Shown piece after piece: positions 23,346 through 37,742 of a stretch of 64,000 bases of DNA (within the stretch, counting starts at the first letter, position 1; each line of letters begins with the position of its first letter). The stretch comes from Sphagnum magellanicum (lineage: Eukaryota; Streptophyta; Sphagnopsida; Sphagnales; Sphagnaceae), in contig CM038907.1 in the NCBI GenBank assembly GCA_021904315.1, positions 16,809,223 through 16,873,222 on the forward strand. The letters run 5' to 3'. Position numbers and translations under genes: made by a program. Below the pieces are notes generated by a model that made no database searches, had not been told where the DNA came from, and saw nothing but the letters and a program-made list of their open reading frames with translations.

Positions 23346-26240
23346 TTGTTTGAACTTGAAACATGGTTCTTTCCACCTCAATAAGCTTGTAAGGTTGCTT
23401 AAAAATTGGAATATTGTCCTCTAATATGTTATGGGTTTATATCCTTTCCATTGGCCTAGTTTGTTCAAACTGAATGTGAAACATGTAATGTATCTTTGTA
23501 GTGGTCATCATATCTACTACACCTCACCTGTTAAAATTATTAGATCAATCTTTAGTTTTCATGTTTTTGCGGTATATCCAATATTTCAACCTAGGTTGAC
23601 AAGGTATCCCCAATATTTGAAGTCGAAGGCAAGGACTATGATTATTACATGGTTTGTGGGGAGGTGTTGAATTGTCTTGGTGCCTTCATATCACAAATGA
23701 ACTCCTTTCAACACCAAAATATTCTTCATGTTGTTCTTGATTCCTTAGTTGCCAAGGGTGTACAACCATTGCAACATCACCCCCCCCCCCCCCCCCCCCC
23801 TTTATGCATTAACATAGTTGTCCCAATTAAAAGTGCAATATGTGAAAAATGGGGTGGACTCAATGGGTGGGTGCAATTGGGTAAAACATATTTATTCAAC
23901 CAAAGCTAAAGTAAATACCCAAGTGAAACAATTGAAGTCCATAATTTGTTCCAAAATCCACCTATGAATTCTTTCTAAAATGTTTAACACTACAACAATA
24001 CAAGTTTAGAAACCATGGTTCACTTTTGTTCATCCACATTAAGCTCCTCCATATGAGATGAATTGGAATTCCAACTCATCCTTGGGCCTCTATCCCAAAA
24101 GGCATGAAAACATGAAAAATTTACAAATCTTAGTAAGGTTAATTATGAAAGTCTAACCTTATTGATGATCACTAATGGTGGTTGGTCATCATGATGAATT
24201 GCACAAGAAAGATTACTTGAATTTTAAATATCATCCACCCAACATTTGTGTGACCTCAAAATGAATTGGTATGCTTGTTGGATCACTTATAATGGTGTTA
24301 AGTTAATTCACATCCAATAGAACAAACGGGTGTGTGAACTAATTAATTGCTACAAAATTCACTTACATAAGTTTGTTGATCCAAGTCTTGATCTGGTACC
24401 ATGTTGTTAACACCCTTGGCCAAATATCTCCCAATGGGACAACATTCACCAACAAATATGCAAATGGGTGCATTTTTGTCATATATAATTATTACAAAAT
24501 GCAAATCAACTATTAAAAAAGTGATGACCTAGGGTCTAAAAGCCCATGGCCAATGACAACTATGAAAGCCCATGGCCCCAATGCCAACTTATGAAACGCC
24601 CTAACATAGTCAACTTGAACCAAATTTATTGATTTGGTCTTATCCAAGTTTAGCGCCCTTAACAATGTAACATTGTTTGGTAAGGTGTGATAACACCATT
24701 ATATCATGGATGTGGGCAAGAAAATAAGGTGTACACATGATCAAATAAAGAACATTCGTACCTGGCAAAATTCCCAAAAAATAGATTTCAAGTAGAGTTG
24801 TTTCTGGAAAAATTCAAACCATGTCCAACCTACCTTTTTCCCACCAACTATATGCTTTTAAGGTTCTTGAAAGTTGAAACCATGAATTAGGGGTTTTGGG
24901 GGCATGTGTCTTTCCTTATGTGCCATAATCAACATCACACCTAGATCTCTTATAGTGGGTCTTGTTAAATAGCCAGTAAACAAGCCTCTTTCCAAGTAAC
25001 TTTTGGTGGCATCAAACTCATATCAACAAACACCATCGCCCCAACAACTTATTTAAAGAACTAGGCCCTTGTAACTTCAACCATAATTGTTAGGTTTATG
25101 GTCAACTAATGTCCTTTCCTTCTTGAAGCCTAAACACGAGTTGACAACAACACCTTCCCTTTTCTAGTAACACTTCAAAGCAACATAAGATCTTGTATTG
25201 CCCTTAGCATGAACGTGTTTTCTTCCCTTTGAATAACAAATGGTTTGACTTCATGATTTCATCTTAAAGCATCTACACCATCTCACCATCTTTAGCATGT
25301 TTTCCAACATGATACTTGAAGCCCATCATGCCTGAATTTTATCATGTTTTAGCCTTAGGGTAGGTGTTTGACTTATAGTTCAACTAATCTTCCTAACCTT
25401 TCGATTATTTTCCCCAAATTTTCCACAACATTTCAAACACAATTAATATTACCACATCCTCTAATTGTAAGCCTCTCTCGATGTCCCCCAATGTGTGGAC
25501 ACATCCCACCAACCCTATGGATATCCACCTTGTACATTGCACCCATGGCAATGAACAAATAAGGACCCATGTAGTTTGTAACACTTTTGTTGCCATTGTG
25601 CGAGATGTTGGCTTCCACATGAGACAAAAATAATTACATGTGCGTCTTTTAACCATGTTCAATTCCTCCCATCGGTGAGTTGACATTGTGCTCACCAAAA
25701 ATGAAATTCCCACCTTAAGTAACATTGTCATAATTGATTTAATGCATGCGGATTTACACAATCCCTAATTTTGCCCAATTCAAGGATTTGTTGCCTCTAG
25801 CATAGATCAAGCCAAAGAAAGGAGCTATCACAACCAACACCCCATTGATCACTTCCTCCCTCTAACAATTGATGTATTTGGATGTCTACAGAAGTAGGTT
25901 GATGTGTTTTTACACAATTGTGCAAATGCCAGTTAGAGCCTCAAAGGGCCAAAAGGCCCTCCCTTTTCTGTTTTTGTTACTTTTCTTTGTCAAATAATTT
26001 CAATTATGTTGCAAAAGATGCAAACATCTTCCATTTCAAGTCAAGCAATAGTAATAGGCCTAGCTACTTCCCAACTTCCACCCCTTTAGGATGTGCACCC
26101 ATCATTGTGGCTAACCTATTACAAATGATCGATTATTGAGATGGAAAGTTTTGACATCTAGTTTGTGCTAACTTGACTTCCTTTAAATTCTCCCTCTCCC
26201 TTGATTCTAATACCTTTGTGCATTTTTCGAATCAGCAATG
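23346..26240. other. Gene-free AT-rich stretch
   Basis: No protein family, RNA gene or clear terminal repeat is recognised. A long poly-C run lies at 23781-23800. The overall texture is that of decayed retrotransposon DNA. Confidence 0.5.
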
Positions 26241-28009
26241 TGTTTACAAATAAAATTTTGCTGGGTTTTGATGATAGATGAAGACTGAGTTGTTACTTGT
26301 GTTGATGACAAATAACAACAACATAGGTTCATGTTGGATGGAGGATGATAACTTCAAATTGGAATTGTTTTGGAATGGAACAAGAAGTCTTGAGTTATTT
26401 AAAGCAAGTTCCATAAAACAAGTGATCCAAGGAAGGTATATTATGGTTTCATCCAATTGGGTTATTATGACCCAACACCTGCCAATGCACCAATTGTGGA
26501 TGAAATTTTTTTGGGCATTTTGGGATGAACCCAAACCATTTAACCTAAACCAAACCAAACATTGAGGTGGTTTTTTTTCTTATTTTTCAATTATTTGCCC
26601 TTCTTTTAGATTTCAAAAATTTCCCCCCTTTTTTTCCGGCCTCCACTTTCATCTTCTCCTCTTATTTTGTTATTTCTTTATTCTTTTTCTCTTCCACTAT
26701 CGCAAACCTAGCTTTGGGTTCGCAACCAAGGCAAAGGGGTTACAAGGTTGCAGGTCAAGAAGAAGCCCGAGAATCACATCACATACTCTTGGGAGTGTAA
26801 GAAAGTGTGAGGGAGTATGAGGGAGTGAACCCTCACACTCCCAAGCAACTCCCACTTTGGGAAATGGAGTCCCAGTGGACTTTCAAAACTTCAAAGAGCG
26901 ATTTCAGGGGTCAAAACTCAATGGCTTGTGGCGTTATTTATATCATTGGAAAACTCTTGGAACATAAATGTCTAAAATGGGCTTGCATTGCTCATTTGGA
27001 CATCTGAAACACAAGTTATGGCCAAAAGAAGGGCCAGGAGTCAAACTGTTAGTTTGACTCCCAACCAAAATAAGTCAAGAATCGATTTGATTTACTTGGC
27101 TGAAAAGGGCGTGTGACATACCATTGGAAAACTCTCAACAAGAGCTACAACTTTGCTTCAAACTGCATCTCAATCCAAGGTCTGCTAGCAAAGTTATGGG
27201 GATCCAAAGTTGTGGGAGTCCCAACTGGCACGATTTTGGGACTCCCACTTAGGAGTCCCGAGAGAAAAAAGCCATTTGGATGTGAGCTCCATGACTAGCC
27301 ACATAGTATACTATAAGGGGGAAGGTGGTGGCTTCCCCCAAGTCCAGGTTGTGGTGAGTCTAGTGTGTTCGTGTTGCCCGTGGTTCGTCTTAGCACCAAA
27401 GTTGCTCCAACTATGCACTAACCACTTTGTGTGGGTTATGTGTAGGCTCGTGTGAGTGAATGAAGCTTGTTAACTCTTCCTAGTCCCATCCCGGAGCTCC
27501 AACACGCCCCTCTACCCTTCAAAGTGTTGTGAACCAGGGAGTATGCCCCGACTCTTCACTCTTTTGATGTCTTCTACTTGGATTCACATTTGAGTCTTTC
27601 ACGGAGTTGGGAGTGCATCTCTACCATAATCTTATTTTTTTCCATTGATATTATAGTTTTTTTTTCATCATTTTTTCCCCTTTTTTGGGGGGGTTATTGT
27701 TATTGTTTTCTACCTTTTTTTGTTATTATTATATTAAAAAATTCTTATCATTTTTTTGGGTTGTTATATTTAATTAAATATTTTGTTTATTTTTTCTTTT
27801 ATATTGGTACAACTTTCTCATCATATCCTGGTTTTCCTATTTCCCTTCTCCTTATTCAAACATTTTCTTACTTTTTCACCACATCATTGCACTTATTACC
27901 ATTACTTGTTGCATCATCATTTAGTTATGCACATCACACCAAGTATGTATTTGGCATTTTCCTTGTCTTTTTAAGTTTTGGTTTATGAAATAAGAGCAAA
28001 AGCAAAAAC

Positions 28010-28041
<32 letters not shown>

Positions 28042-29654
28042 TAGAAAAATAAAAGAGAAGGAAATGAATTATTTTTAAAAAGTTGACAAGAAAAAAACTA
28101 GAAAATGACCAAAAAAATGATTTCCTAGTTTTTTAATTTCTTGAACTCTAGAAGAAGAAAAAAATAGATTTTTTTTCCTGATTTTCTGGATGTTTTTTTT
28201 AAAAATTCAAGAATAATAATTCTATTTTTATTTTCCTATTAAGGTTTTTTCCTTTTTCTAATTTTTTAAGAATAAGAATTTTTTTGGATTTTTTCCCACA
28301 AAATTTTCTTTTTTAAATGTCAAATTTTATTTTATTTTTTCCCTTATGTTTGTCCCAAATGTTTTTATATTCTCCCTTTTTTTCCTTCTTTTTTTTTTTT
28401 GAATTTCCTAAAGATGAAGTTTGTTATTCTATTTCCTTCATTTTCCATTTTCAAAAAAATTCCAAATTTTCTTTTTTTTCAAATCCAATGGATGTATGTT
28501 CATACACATGTAATTTTTTGGGGGTTTGGTTTACATTTTTTCAAACTTGCATATTAATGTGTATCATGTGTTTGATGCAAACTTTGAGTAACTATGCCAT
28601 TCAATTCCAATTGCATCATTATCAACTTTACACTCATCAACATGTTACAAGGTGGTTACAACAACACTAACTTATTGGTGAACACATGACATGGTGGTTA
28701 ATGAAAATAGTTTTAAAAACAAGTCTAATCTTGAGGTTAGAAAGTAGCATATATACTTTACTTAGGTTTCTTTGGCATAAACAATGCCATGGAGTTCATG
28801 TTTTCCACTTTTTGAACATTTTTTTAAAGTTTTGATAGATGTGATGTTTGTATCAATACATACAAATTTTGTCTTATTGCAAAATTGTAACTTCACATTT
28901 GTATTATGTTTACATGCCTTGATTATGAGCATTGCATTAATATTTTGTTGAAATTTTCCCTAAAAATACAAGTTTGGAACTATTGCAATGTTGCATTATT
29001 ACATTTTAAAAACTTCAAAAACATAAAGTTCAATGTGGAATACTTGCATAAGGGTCACAAAATAAACATTAGTTTTGTTAAAATGAATTTTCAATACCCA
29101 CATTTGAAGCATAAAATGTTGGTTGGTTTTTTTGGATGGTTTGTGCAATACCCAAATGTTGGGCATAAAATATGCATGTCCAATGACAAAAATCATGATG
29201 ATAAAAATTTAGAAAATTAGAAAAAAAAAATTGCAATAAATAATAGAAGAAAAAAATTAAGAACAAGAAGAAAAAAAAAGGAGAATTTAGAAGAATTTTT
29301 TTTAAAAAATAATTTTAAAAATAAATAAGAATTAAAAGAAAAAAAATGCTTGCACTTTGGTTTTAAAATATGTAACAATTATTAAGGTGTATTATATTTG
29401 AAATGACATTGTTTTCATATGTGGGTATTATATTTTGTGATTAGATTTTCAATTATTTTAGCTTTTAACAATAACAGCCAAAATATGCAATACCTTCCTG
29501 TGGGTCACAAAAGTTGATGGAATGTGTAATACCTGCATCCAAGGTTATTGTTTATGGACATCAAGGGGTCAAATATGATTAAAATGGTTGTTAGTTCATT
29601 TAATGCAACACTTTCATAATTTGTATATTATAGATTAACAAACATTAGCATAGT

Positions 29655-29805
29655 ATAAATGATGGGTAGGTCGGTGAATAGGTGGGTGGGTAAATATGTA
29701 AGTAAATAAATAGGTGGATTAGTAAGTGAGTGGGTGGGTAGGTGGGTAGGTAAGTAAATAGGTACGTATGTAGGTTGGTGGTTAGGCAAGTAGGTATGTA
29801 CAAAA
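29655..29805. repeat. Degenerate GTAG/GTGG tetranucleotide tract
   Basis: It contains GGGTAGGTCGGTGAATAGGT, then GGGTGGGTAGGTGGGTAGG and related units. It is the same microsatellite motif as at 7.5 kb on the other strand. Confidence 0.8.
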
Positions 29806-29859
29806 ATAAAAAACAAGTTTCATCAATAATGTAACTAGGTCAATAAGATAATAAGGTCA

Positions 29860-30195
29860 ATAGGGTAGCCAAAAAGTTTTGTGAAATGGTAGAGGTTTTG
29901 CCAATAGGTATAAGTTTATCCATGAATAAATTGAAGTTTTTCCAAAAGATAAATTTTTAGCCAAAAAAAAAAGATGTTTAACCAATAATAGAAGTTTCAC
30001 CATGAAGAGATAAAAGTTTAACTAAGAAGATATAAAATTTTTGGTAACATGTATAATTTTAGCCATGAAGTAGATGGAGGTTTTGCCTATATATATATAT
30101 AAATTTAGCCAAATAGAGTTAGAAATTGTGCCAAAAAGCAAAGGTTTAGCCTAAAATAGAGCTTTCGCCATGAAAAAATAAAAGGTAGATATGTA
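29860..30195. repeat. Irregular array of 'AGTTT-GCCA-TGAAG' motifs
   Basis: At least ten variants of AAGTTTNNCCAATA / TTAGCCATGAAGTAGA / TTTCGCCATGAA recur every 20-35 bp without a fixed period. It is non-coding. Confidence 0.55.
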
Positions 30196-31159
30196 AGGGT
30201 TGGTAGGTAGAGCCAAGATGTAGGTCAATAATGTAGTTAGGTCAATAATGTAACTAGGGAATTAAGGTGATTAAATTGGAGGGTATTATGGTCAAGGTTG
30301 GGAAAAAAACACCCCAAAAAAAAAGGGTTAAAGGTCAACATCCCAGAAAGGTCGACTATGGTACAATGTTGGGTTAACATAGGGTTAGGAATTGGATGAA
30401 GAAATGTAGCCCATCCTTTGGACAAAATAGCCAATTGGTGCATTAGTGGGTGTTGGTTTACTCTAGCCATCCAATTGATATAAGTCTATTATTTTAAATT
30501 ATTTCTATGTGTGATGCATGTGATTCTTATGAAAAGATTTCTTTTAACAAATTATTAATTTTTTAAAACATGATTAAAGAAAGTACTTCTTAAGTTGTTT
30601 AGGTTAACTATTTATTAGTTTTTAGTCCTTTGTTATAAAAAAATTTCAAGCTCAAGTTATTGTTGACTTGTGTGAAATCTTATGTTTTTCTATGGTGATT
30701 TCAAGTACATAATCATTGTTGACATAAATTTATATCCATGTTGATGTACTAGTTCACTCCCATTAGATTACAATTTGTTTTTCACTCACACCCAAATCCA
30801 TTTTTAATGATTTCAAATTCTTGATATGCATTAGTTTACCAACATCATTTTCCAATTTTATTTTTTCCATTTTTAGTTCAAATTTATTCTCTTGCATCCT
30901 TTTTTCCACCTTTTTTCCACTTCACAATTGTCCTTTTTTCCCTCCAATATTTTATCAATTCAACATATAAACATTCATAGTTCTGTTTTTTTAATTTCTT
31001 CCTACAAGGAAGATACTATAGAACCATGTACATCCAATAGTTTCATTGGCCATAACATTTTTTTTGGGAAGGATTGTTTATACTAATGGTGGTTTTTTTT
31101 CATTGAGTTTAAAGAATGTCCATGCACAATTTCAAAAAATCATGAAAATTAAGTGTTAA

Positions 31160-31910
31160 TAGGTTTCAATTTTGCTAAATGTGACATGGACAATATCATT
31201 TTTAGCATATTTTCAAAGGACCACATGCAACATTTGCAAGAAGTGTTTGAAAGACTTAAAAAACATAACCTTAAGTTGCACATGGGTCGAAATGGAAGTT
31301 CTTTCAAACTCAAGTGAAATACCTTGGGTCATGTTATTTATCGAAGTGTTTGCCATCAAATGTTAGTTAGTTGCAAACATTTTAATGTTTTTGTAACTAT
31401 TATCAACATTTTGTTAAAGGATTTAACATCATAGATAAACTTTTGACCCAATTGATGAGGTTCAATTAATAATACATTTGGGTAAGGTATAGGGGCAAGC
31501 CTTTCAAAAGTTGAAAGCTAGGTTCATTTCAAGTCCAATTTTGAATCAACCCATTCAAAGATGACCATTTCAATTACATATTGATTGGAAAGCCTTAGGG
31601 TTGGGAATGGTACTTACTCAACTTGATTATGATGGTCGGATATTGTGGTGGCATATGCCAATCGGCTTAACAACAAAATAGAGCAAAATGTAGTTCATAT
31701 GAAAGGGAGTGCCTTGCAATTGTTTAGGGTGTTTCATTATTCGATGTCATATCTATGGTAGCCAATTCATCTTGGTTATTAACCGCCATCTACCCAAGTT
31801 TTTGATGGAATCAAATCATTTCATAGGAAAATTTACTAGATGGGTTCTTATCTTACATGAGTATGATTTTGATATTGTCCATATGGTTATTAAGATGCCA
31901 ATGGATTGAA
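31160..31910 (+). pseudogene. Ty3/gypsy reverse transcriptase 3' end and RNase H fragment
   Basis: In shifting frames it reads HMQHLQEVFER, HNLKLHMGRNGSSF and LGHVIYR (thumb region), then FQLHIDWKALGLGMVLTQLD (start of the RNase H-like domain). From 31725 it reads GSQFILVINRHLPKFLMESN and ARWVLILHEYDFDIVH-like sequence. These are successive blocks of gypsy pol in the right order, broken by several frameshifts and stops. No intact product is possible. Confidence 0.85.
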
Positions 31911-34540
31911 TCAAAACCAAAGTTCCAACAAGGAAGATACCACTACTGCTCATTGGCATGGAAATGTGAATTTGGAGGCAATTTCATGATGGCATGTTTT
32001 CACATTTTTGGCACCTTGTTAGGGTGTTTTAAGTAATACCTTAATGTCATATGAGTAATGAGAATCCCGAGGATGTGGACAATTATCTAGATGGCAATAA
32101 TCCTTAAATATACATCAAGATGCACATGTTATTTTGTACTTAATTAAAACATGAGAAATTCCAATTGGAATAACACCCAAGGAACATGATTAGGTTATGC
32201 AAAAGGTTCAAGTGAGAAGGTAATTACTTTTTACAAGTGTGGAATGATGGACGAATGTAGGTTCTACTTTGCCCAAAACAATGTGAACGGTTGTATAACG
32301 TGAACACAATGAATTGGGCCATTTTGGTGTTAATTAAACTTATAATTTGTTCTAGTTATAATACTAATGGGAATTAGGGATGTAATTATAAGTTCAACAA
32401 TTTGTTTCTTAATGTGTCATGTGTGATTGAATGTGGGTGTCATTCAATGCACTTACATTTCATTTATAGTTATTGCCCATCATGGGTTTTGGTTGTTCGT
32501 GGAATTTGGATTTTGCCAACCCATCGAGTTTGATAGTATGACATAATTGGTACATTTTGGTTACGATCAAACATTCTCCTAAGTGGTTTGGATTGGCATC
32601 ATTGCCATATTATAATAGTGAAGGAGTTGCATATGCATTTTTGGATTGAATGTTTAATAGGTTTGACACTCTAACGAAAATATTCACCAATTGAAGTATG
32701 GAATTTTGTGAAATCGACCCCATGGAATTCAAAACATTCATCGACCAAAAACATTAATAGATCATCGCACGACTTTTCACAACCATTTAAAGGTATATTC
32801 GTTGATTAAATATTGGATGGTGCAACCAATGAAGTGAAGGTTGCTTAAATATGGGTTTCAAAAGGGCCATATTACATATTAAGTTCTACAACTACCATGG
32901 TTAGTTATGGGTTATAAGTATAGTTGGTAGGCTTCTTTCGTATCACTTTCACCATATTTCTTATTGTTTGGTCATGAGCCCAAATTACCATCCTCAATCT
33001 AATGCGATATTATGGTAGTAGAGAATTTGGATGATCCAAACATGTGGCTTCAAGTGTGAAAACAACAAACATCTTTGTTCCAACATATAATGTTAATGGC
33101 TATGAAAATTTCAACAATTGTTTAACACTAAGATATATTGTGATATGCAATTATTTGTGAAGGTGGTTACTAAACATAGATTCAAACTAAGAAATTATGT
33201 TTATTTACAATAGACAACACCAACTACTTTGGATGTGATGATACTTTGTGAGTATGGGAGTTGCTACCTTTTGAAGAACTATTGTTGTTGAAAAGACATG
33301 GTCAAACTTGAAAGGTACATGTGCATAATTATGTGCCATGTCATTTTCCACATGTTGATGGCCAAATTGACCCATCTTTGGTAATTGTTCTTGTCAAATT
33401 ACATTTTATTTTGTGTGGGTAATCCAAAGGTGTTGTCACTATGTTAATTTGTGATTAACAGTCTTGAAGATAACACATGGGATATATGTCTTTATGTCAC
33501 CATTGGAAGAAATACTAGTTAGAAGCTGGTTTGCCCTTGGTGCATTAAGTACACTTAGGTAACTATTCTTGTACTTAGATAATAGGAATGTATTGAGTTT
33601 TCTTTCATGAATAATTCACATTTGGTTAAAGATTTAGGAGATTGGAATTAGGTGTCTAATGATGGGGTTCACATTTGTACCTAATATATTTGTATCTCCA
33701 CCTTAAAACTAAGGTGTTCATTTTTGGTGGATTTACAAAAACAAAATCCTAAGTTATTTAGTTAGGGGGACCTTAACCCGAAATAGGAGGGTGGTTTGGA
33801 GGTGATGTGCAATTTAACGCAATTTTATGTTATTTGGTTATATTGTGGGGACAATGATAGTTATAGGTGTTGATATGGTATCACACAACAACTATTAGGA
33901 TTATTAGTTTAACTACCTAATTAAATCCCAATTATGTTAGTGCTAAGTCAACTTAATGTAATTGATTTTGTTTGAGCTTTGAATAGGTTCAAGTGTGAAT
34001 GCAGTTTGAATTATTTCATGTTTATGATATAATTCCAAGTTGTGTTTTCAAATCACTTTTGGTGATTTGAGGTTTTAGAACACTCATAGATTGCTTATTG
34101 TAGGTTTTTTGTGTTTATGCCAAAAAAATCTTTGCACATGATTAATGTGTGGTTTTTCTCTTTGTGTTTTGGGCTTGGATTCTTGTATGTTTACAAGTGA
34201 ATCATATTATGGTTTGGAGGTGATGCAATACTTAAAGTCATTTTATGTTATGAGGACAATGATAGTTGTAAACAACAATATGGTAGTGCATGACAACACC
34301 ATGAATGCTCATGTACACTTCTTTAAATGTGATAAGTTTAGAAATTTCCCTAAGTTGATGTAGTCCATGAAGCATGCAAGCAATTGCCTTGTGTGAATAG
34401 ATCTTCTATAAGTATCATTTCAACTTAGTTCTTCAACTTGTTTTTTTTGTGTATGTCATTAACATTGGATTCAATTCCATTGTTGATACTTGTTAGAATA
34501 ATATCATCATTATGTGGACTTGAAAACATTGCTTTTCATG
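31911..34540. other. Gene-free AT-rich stretch after the gypsy remnant
   Basis: No domain is recognised. Position and base composition suggest the decayed 3' pol region of the gypsy element and later insertions, but no diagnostic motif is visible. Confidence 0.45.
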
Positions 34541-36540
34541 TTGAGATGTTAAAGGAATTGAGAATGAAGAGGTTGAATCAACCACTTGTTGATGCATGAA
34601 GCCATTGGGTGATTCTTGAATTTCCAAATTAAAAACTTTTTTGAAGGGGCAACTTCACTATATGTTTTGTCAAATCTAACATGTATAGTAATTATCACTT
34701 TTCTAAACACTAGATCAAAACACCCAAAAGATTTAGTAGGAACATCATAACTTATAAACATACATACTTTTTGGTGATCTTAAATCTAATTTTGTTCAAT
34801 TGTTATTATAAACATGGACATATGCAATGTAACCAAAGGTACATAAATTTGAGATATGTGAGGTTGTTTTTCATAGTATTATAGATAAGGAGGTATACTT
34901 TTGGTTTGTTTGCAATTGTTGGTGAATAATTCATGAAATATATGCCAACAGTTCAATCCACAAACTCTAAGTACTTGAGTTTTGAAAATGAAACTTCAAG
35001 CCTTGTTGATGATGATTCAAAATTTCCTTTCAAAAACTTTGTTTTGTTGAAGAATGTGCATTTGAATCAAATGTTGTTGTATTCCTTATTTTGGGCAATG
35101 GTCAATGAAAACTTGAAACACAAATTCTCCACCATGGTCATTTCAAAAAAAATGATTCCTTTACCAAATTTGTTTTCAAGGTCATTCCCTTGAATATTTT
35201 GAATTTGAACAAAATATCAAGTTTTTCCTTTGTAATGTAAATCCATGTGTACTTGTTGTAATCATTTATGAAAAAGGTGAAATATCACGATCATGAAAAC
35301 AATGCAATTGGTTTTGGTCCACATAAATTGGTGTACATTAATTTATATTGTTGTTGAACTCAACTTGAACTACTTTTTGGAAATATATATATGTTGTGTT
35401 TCCCCATTAGATACAACATTTAGTATTAGGAGATTAAGTAGTCCAACAACAACCTAAATTGAAAAATTAGGTGATGAAGACATTGAAAATCCAACTGACC
35501 CATCCTTTGATGCCATAATTTGATGATTTTAGAAGTCTTAGTGATTGTCATGTGTGATTGAACATTAGGAAATGCTTTCATTTCCAATCTATAAAGATTA
35601 TTTGAAAGATCTCTCAATCTTATGGCTATTAACTACCTTTGGTTCATTTTTGTGAACAATTACACATTTTATAAATTGAAAATGGTGACAAAACCTTTGC
35701 CAAATATAAATTTAAGGTTCAAATTCTTTAAGGTGTACCACCCATGATGAAGTAGAGATAGTCTTGGATGTAGTCCTTAATTTTACCTTATATTTTGATT
35801 AATTCACATACACATTACTGAACAAAAACTTGTCATATTTTGAAGCATGATAGTTTAAACCACTTTAAATTTAAAAACCCATTATCATCCACTTTGTGTC
35901 CATGTTGATGGTGAAAAAAAACTAATACTTTTTTAAAAAGGTGATGATGTGATAAAATTTGGGGTACACCTTAAAGAATTTGGACCTAACACCTAGAAAA
36001 ATAGATTTTTAGTTAAACTAGAAATGTAAAAACATCATAGGCTTGCTTTATTGCACCATTGAACATTGTAAATTTTACAACTCCTTTTCCCTTGACAAAA
36101 TGTTTATGGCCCCATATTGGATGCACATTTTCAATCCTTATCTAAATGATTAAACAAAATTTACAAAATAATAAATTCTTGTAATGTGTTTTATAGCACA
36201 TGAATCTATGTACCGTCTTTGATGTTGATTTTAAACATTAAGTGGAGCAATAACTACATTCAATAATTGTATTTTCCATAGGGTTAAAGTCAATTGGTTT
36301 TTCATCATTTTTTTTTTCCAAACTTTAATTCATTTTGAATGGCATGAACATGTTGCCACCTTCTTGTGTTTTGTGAATCTCTTAGTGATTTGAACATTCT
36401 TGTTTGTCGAATGACCAATTTTGCCACAATTGTTGCACTATTCAATTTTTTTACATGAAAACCTCCTTGAAAGGAATTGTTGGAGTATATCCAAAAATCA
36501 TTGTATTTACATTTTTTTAACCAGGCCATCAAATTCAATT
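34540..36540 (-). pseudogene. Ty1/copia gag-pol remnant (zinc knuckle, GAG-pre-integrase, integrase)
   Basis: On the minus strand, in order: a zinc knuckle at about 36440 (CNNCGKIGHSTNKN, last Cys lost); a protease-downstream segment near 36110 (GHKHFVKGKGVVKFTMFNG); a pre-integrase segment near 35500 (LWHQRMGQLDF); the integrase core near 35110 (HHGGEFVFQVFIDHC, then QQNKVFERK in place of QQNGVAER); and the integrase C-terminal segment at 34761-34650 (DVPTKSFGCFD ... KVIITIHVRFDK). Many stops are present. The order is that of copia elements. Confidence 0.85.
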
Positions 36541-37723
36541 TGGCACCTTCTAGTCCTTGGACAATACCTTACAATCACAAAAAATACATCACCATGTTAT
36601 TTTACCTTCATCTTTTGTAATTGCTACCTTCCTATTGGGTATTTTATTATTGTAGCTACCTTCTTGCTAAGTTTATTTTTGTTGTAACAACTTTTTTGCT
36701 ACAATTACGTTCTTGTTGCATGCATTTACCTTCCTACCATAACTATCTTCTTGTTGCAATTATCATCTTTAGTGACTAATTTTCAACAAGCATTTTAGAA
36801 AATGAAAGATAAAGAAAAAAACTTAATTAAATTAAAATCTACCTTATTCTACATCAAATTAATACTAAATATTCTTTTTTGCATCCAAGAAATCAAGGCA
36901 AAACACCACACAAAAAATGTGACACAACCTTGGACCAAAATCCATTGTATTTTTTTCCCCACAAATATAATCTTCTTCTCCAACTTCATACACACCAAAT
37001 TTTCTTGAATCACACACATAGAATGGGAAAGAATAGATAATGAGGGAATGTGCTAAATTATAAGGTTTACGCACAAACAAATATTCTTGTATTAGAATTC
37101 TATTCTATAATTAATTTTCCAATTATTTTGTTATGAATGTAATTCATTAACGGTTCAAATAACATTTCCATTCCAAAATTATCTTTTCATTATATTGTGA
37201 TGTGACGATCCAACTATCATTAGTTAACAATATTGAATATAAGGAACTATACTTCACCTTGACATGTTACGTTTGATGATTGTCATGGCTCTACATTTCA
37301 ATTTAACTAATGTTTGAACATCTACAATTATACTTGTCTAGTTTGATTTTCTATTAAATTCTAAAAATCTCTCTATAAAATGCTTTTAATATGAATACAC
37401 CAAACATTACAAATTTTTATTCCTTCCAATTTGTTATAATGTTTATCATCTTGGACCTTATGAAGGTCTTGATTTCTTAATATGAAATTGACTCATTATC
37501 CACAAATGAATCAATGCTACAGTTGATTCAAGTTATACTTACAACATTTTATATTAAAAAATTCATTAGTCTTCACCAAATCAAAAATAAACCTTAAAAA
37601 ACTCCTCATTGGACAAATGGAACATTGCTCGCATTGAATCTCATTTTATTACTTACATTATCATATACTTTTGAAATTATTACTCAATTGAAGTCATTAT
37701 GTGATTAGAGGACCATTTCAACA

Positions 37724-37742
37724 CTCTTATTTTGATGCCATG
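37724..37742 (-). other. Probable primer-binding site and LTR end of the copia remnant
   Basis: On the minus strand TGGCATCAAAATAAGAG follows TTTTCA. It resembles the TGGTATCAGAGC-type site complementary to initiator-Met tRNA, and the preceding CA fits an LTR 3' end. It lies 1.3 kb upstream of the zinc knuckle, the right distance for gag. The 5' limit of the LTR was not found. Confidence 0.45.

Larger units (their letters stand above)
26241..31150. other. Gene-free low-complexity stretch, possibly LTR-derived
   Basis: 26.8-27.3 kb contains repeated inverted words (GGGAGTCCC / GGGACTCCC) and two passages with CATTGGAAAACTCT, of the sort found in retrotransposon LTR or leader sequence, but no LTR pair was found. 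27.6-29.3 kb is T- and A-rich low complexity. Open frames here have biased composition and are not supported as genes. Confidence 0.45.

Noticed and set aside
24380-24420. TGGTACCATG-type word as a retrotransposon primer-binding site
   Set aside because: It matches only the first bases of the TGGTATCAGAGC type, and neither an LTR end (CA) nor coding sequence follows at the right distance.
26567-28670. Several Phe/Leu/Ser-rich frames resembling membrane proteins
   Set aside because: They lie in T-rich low-complexity DNA; the hydrophobic look comes from TTT/TTC codons and no family motif is present.
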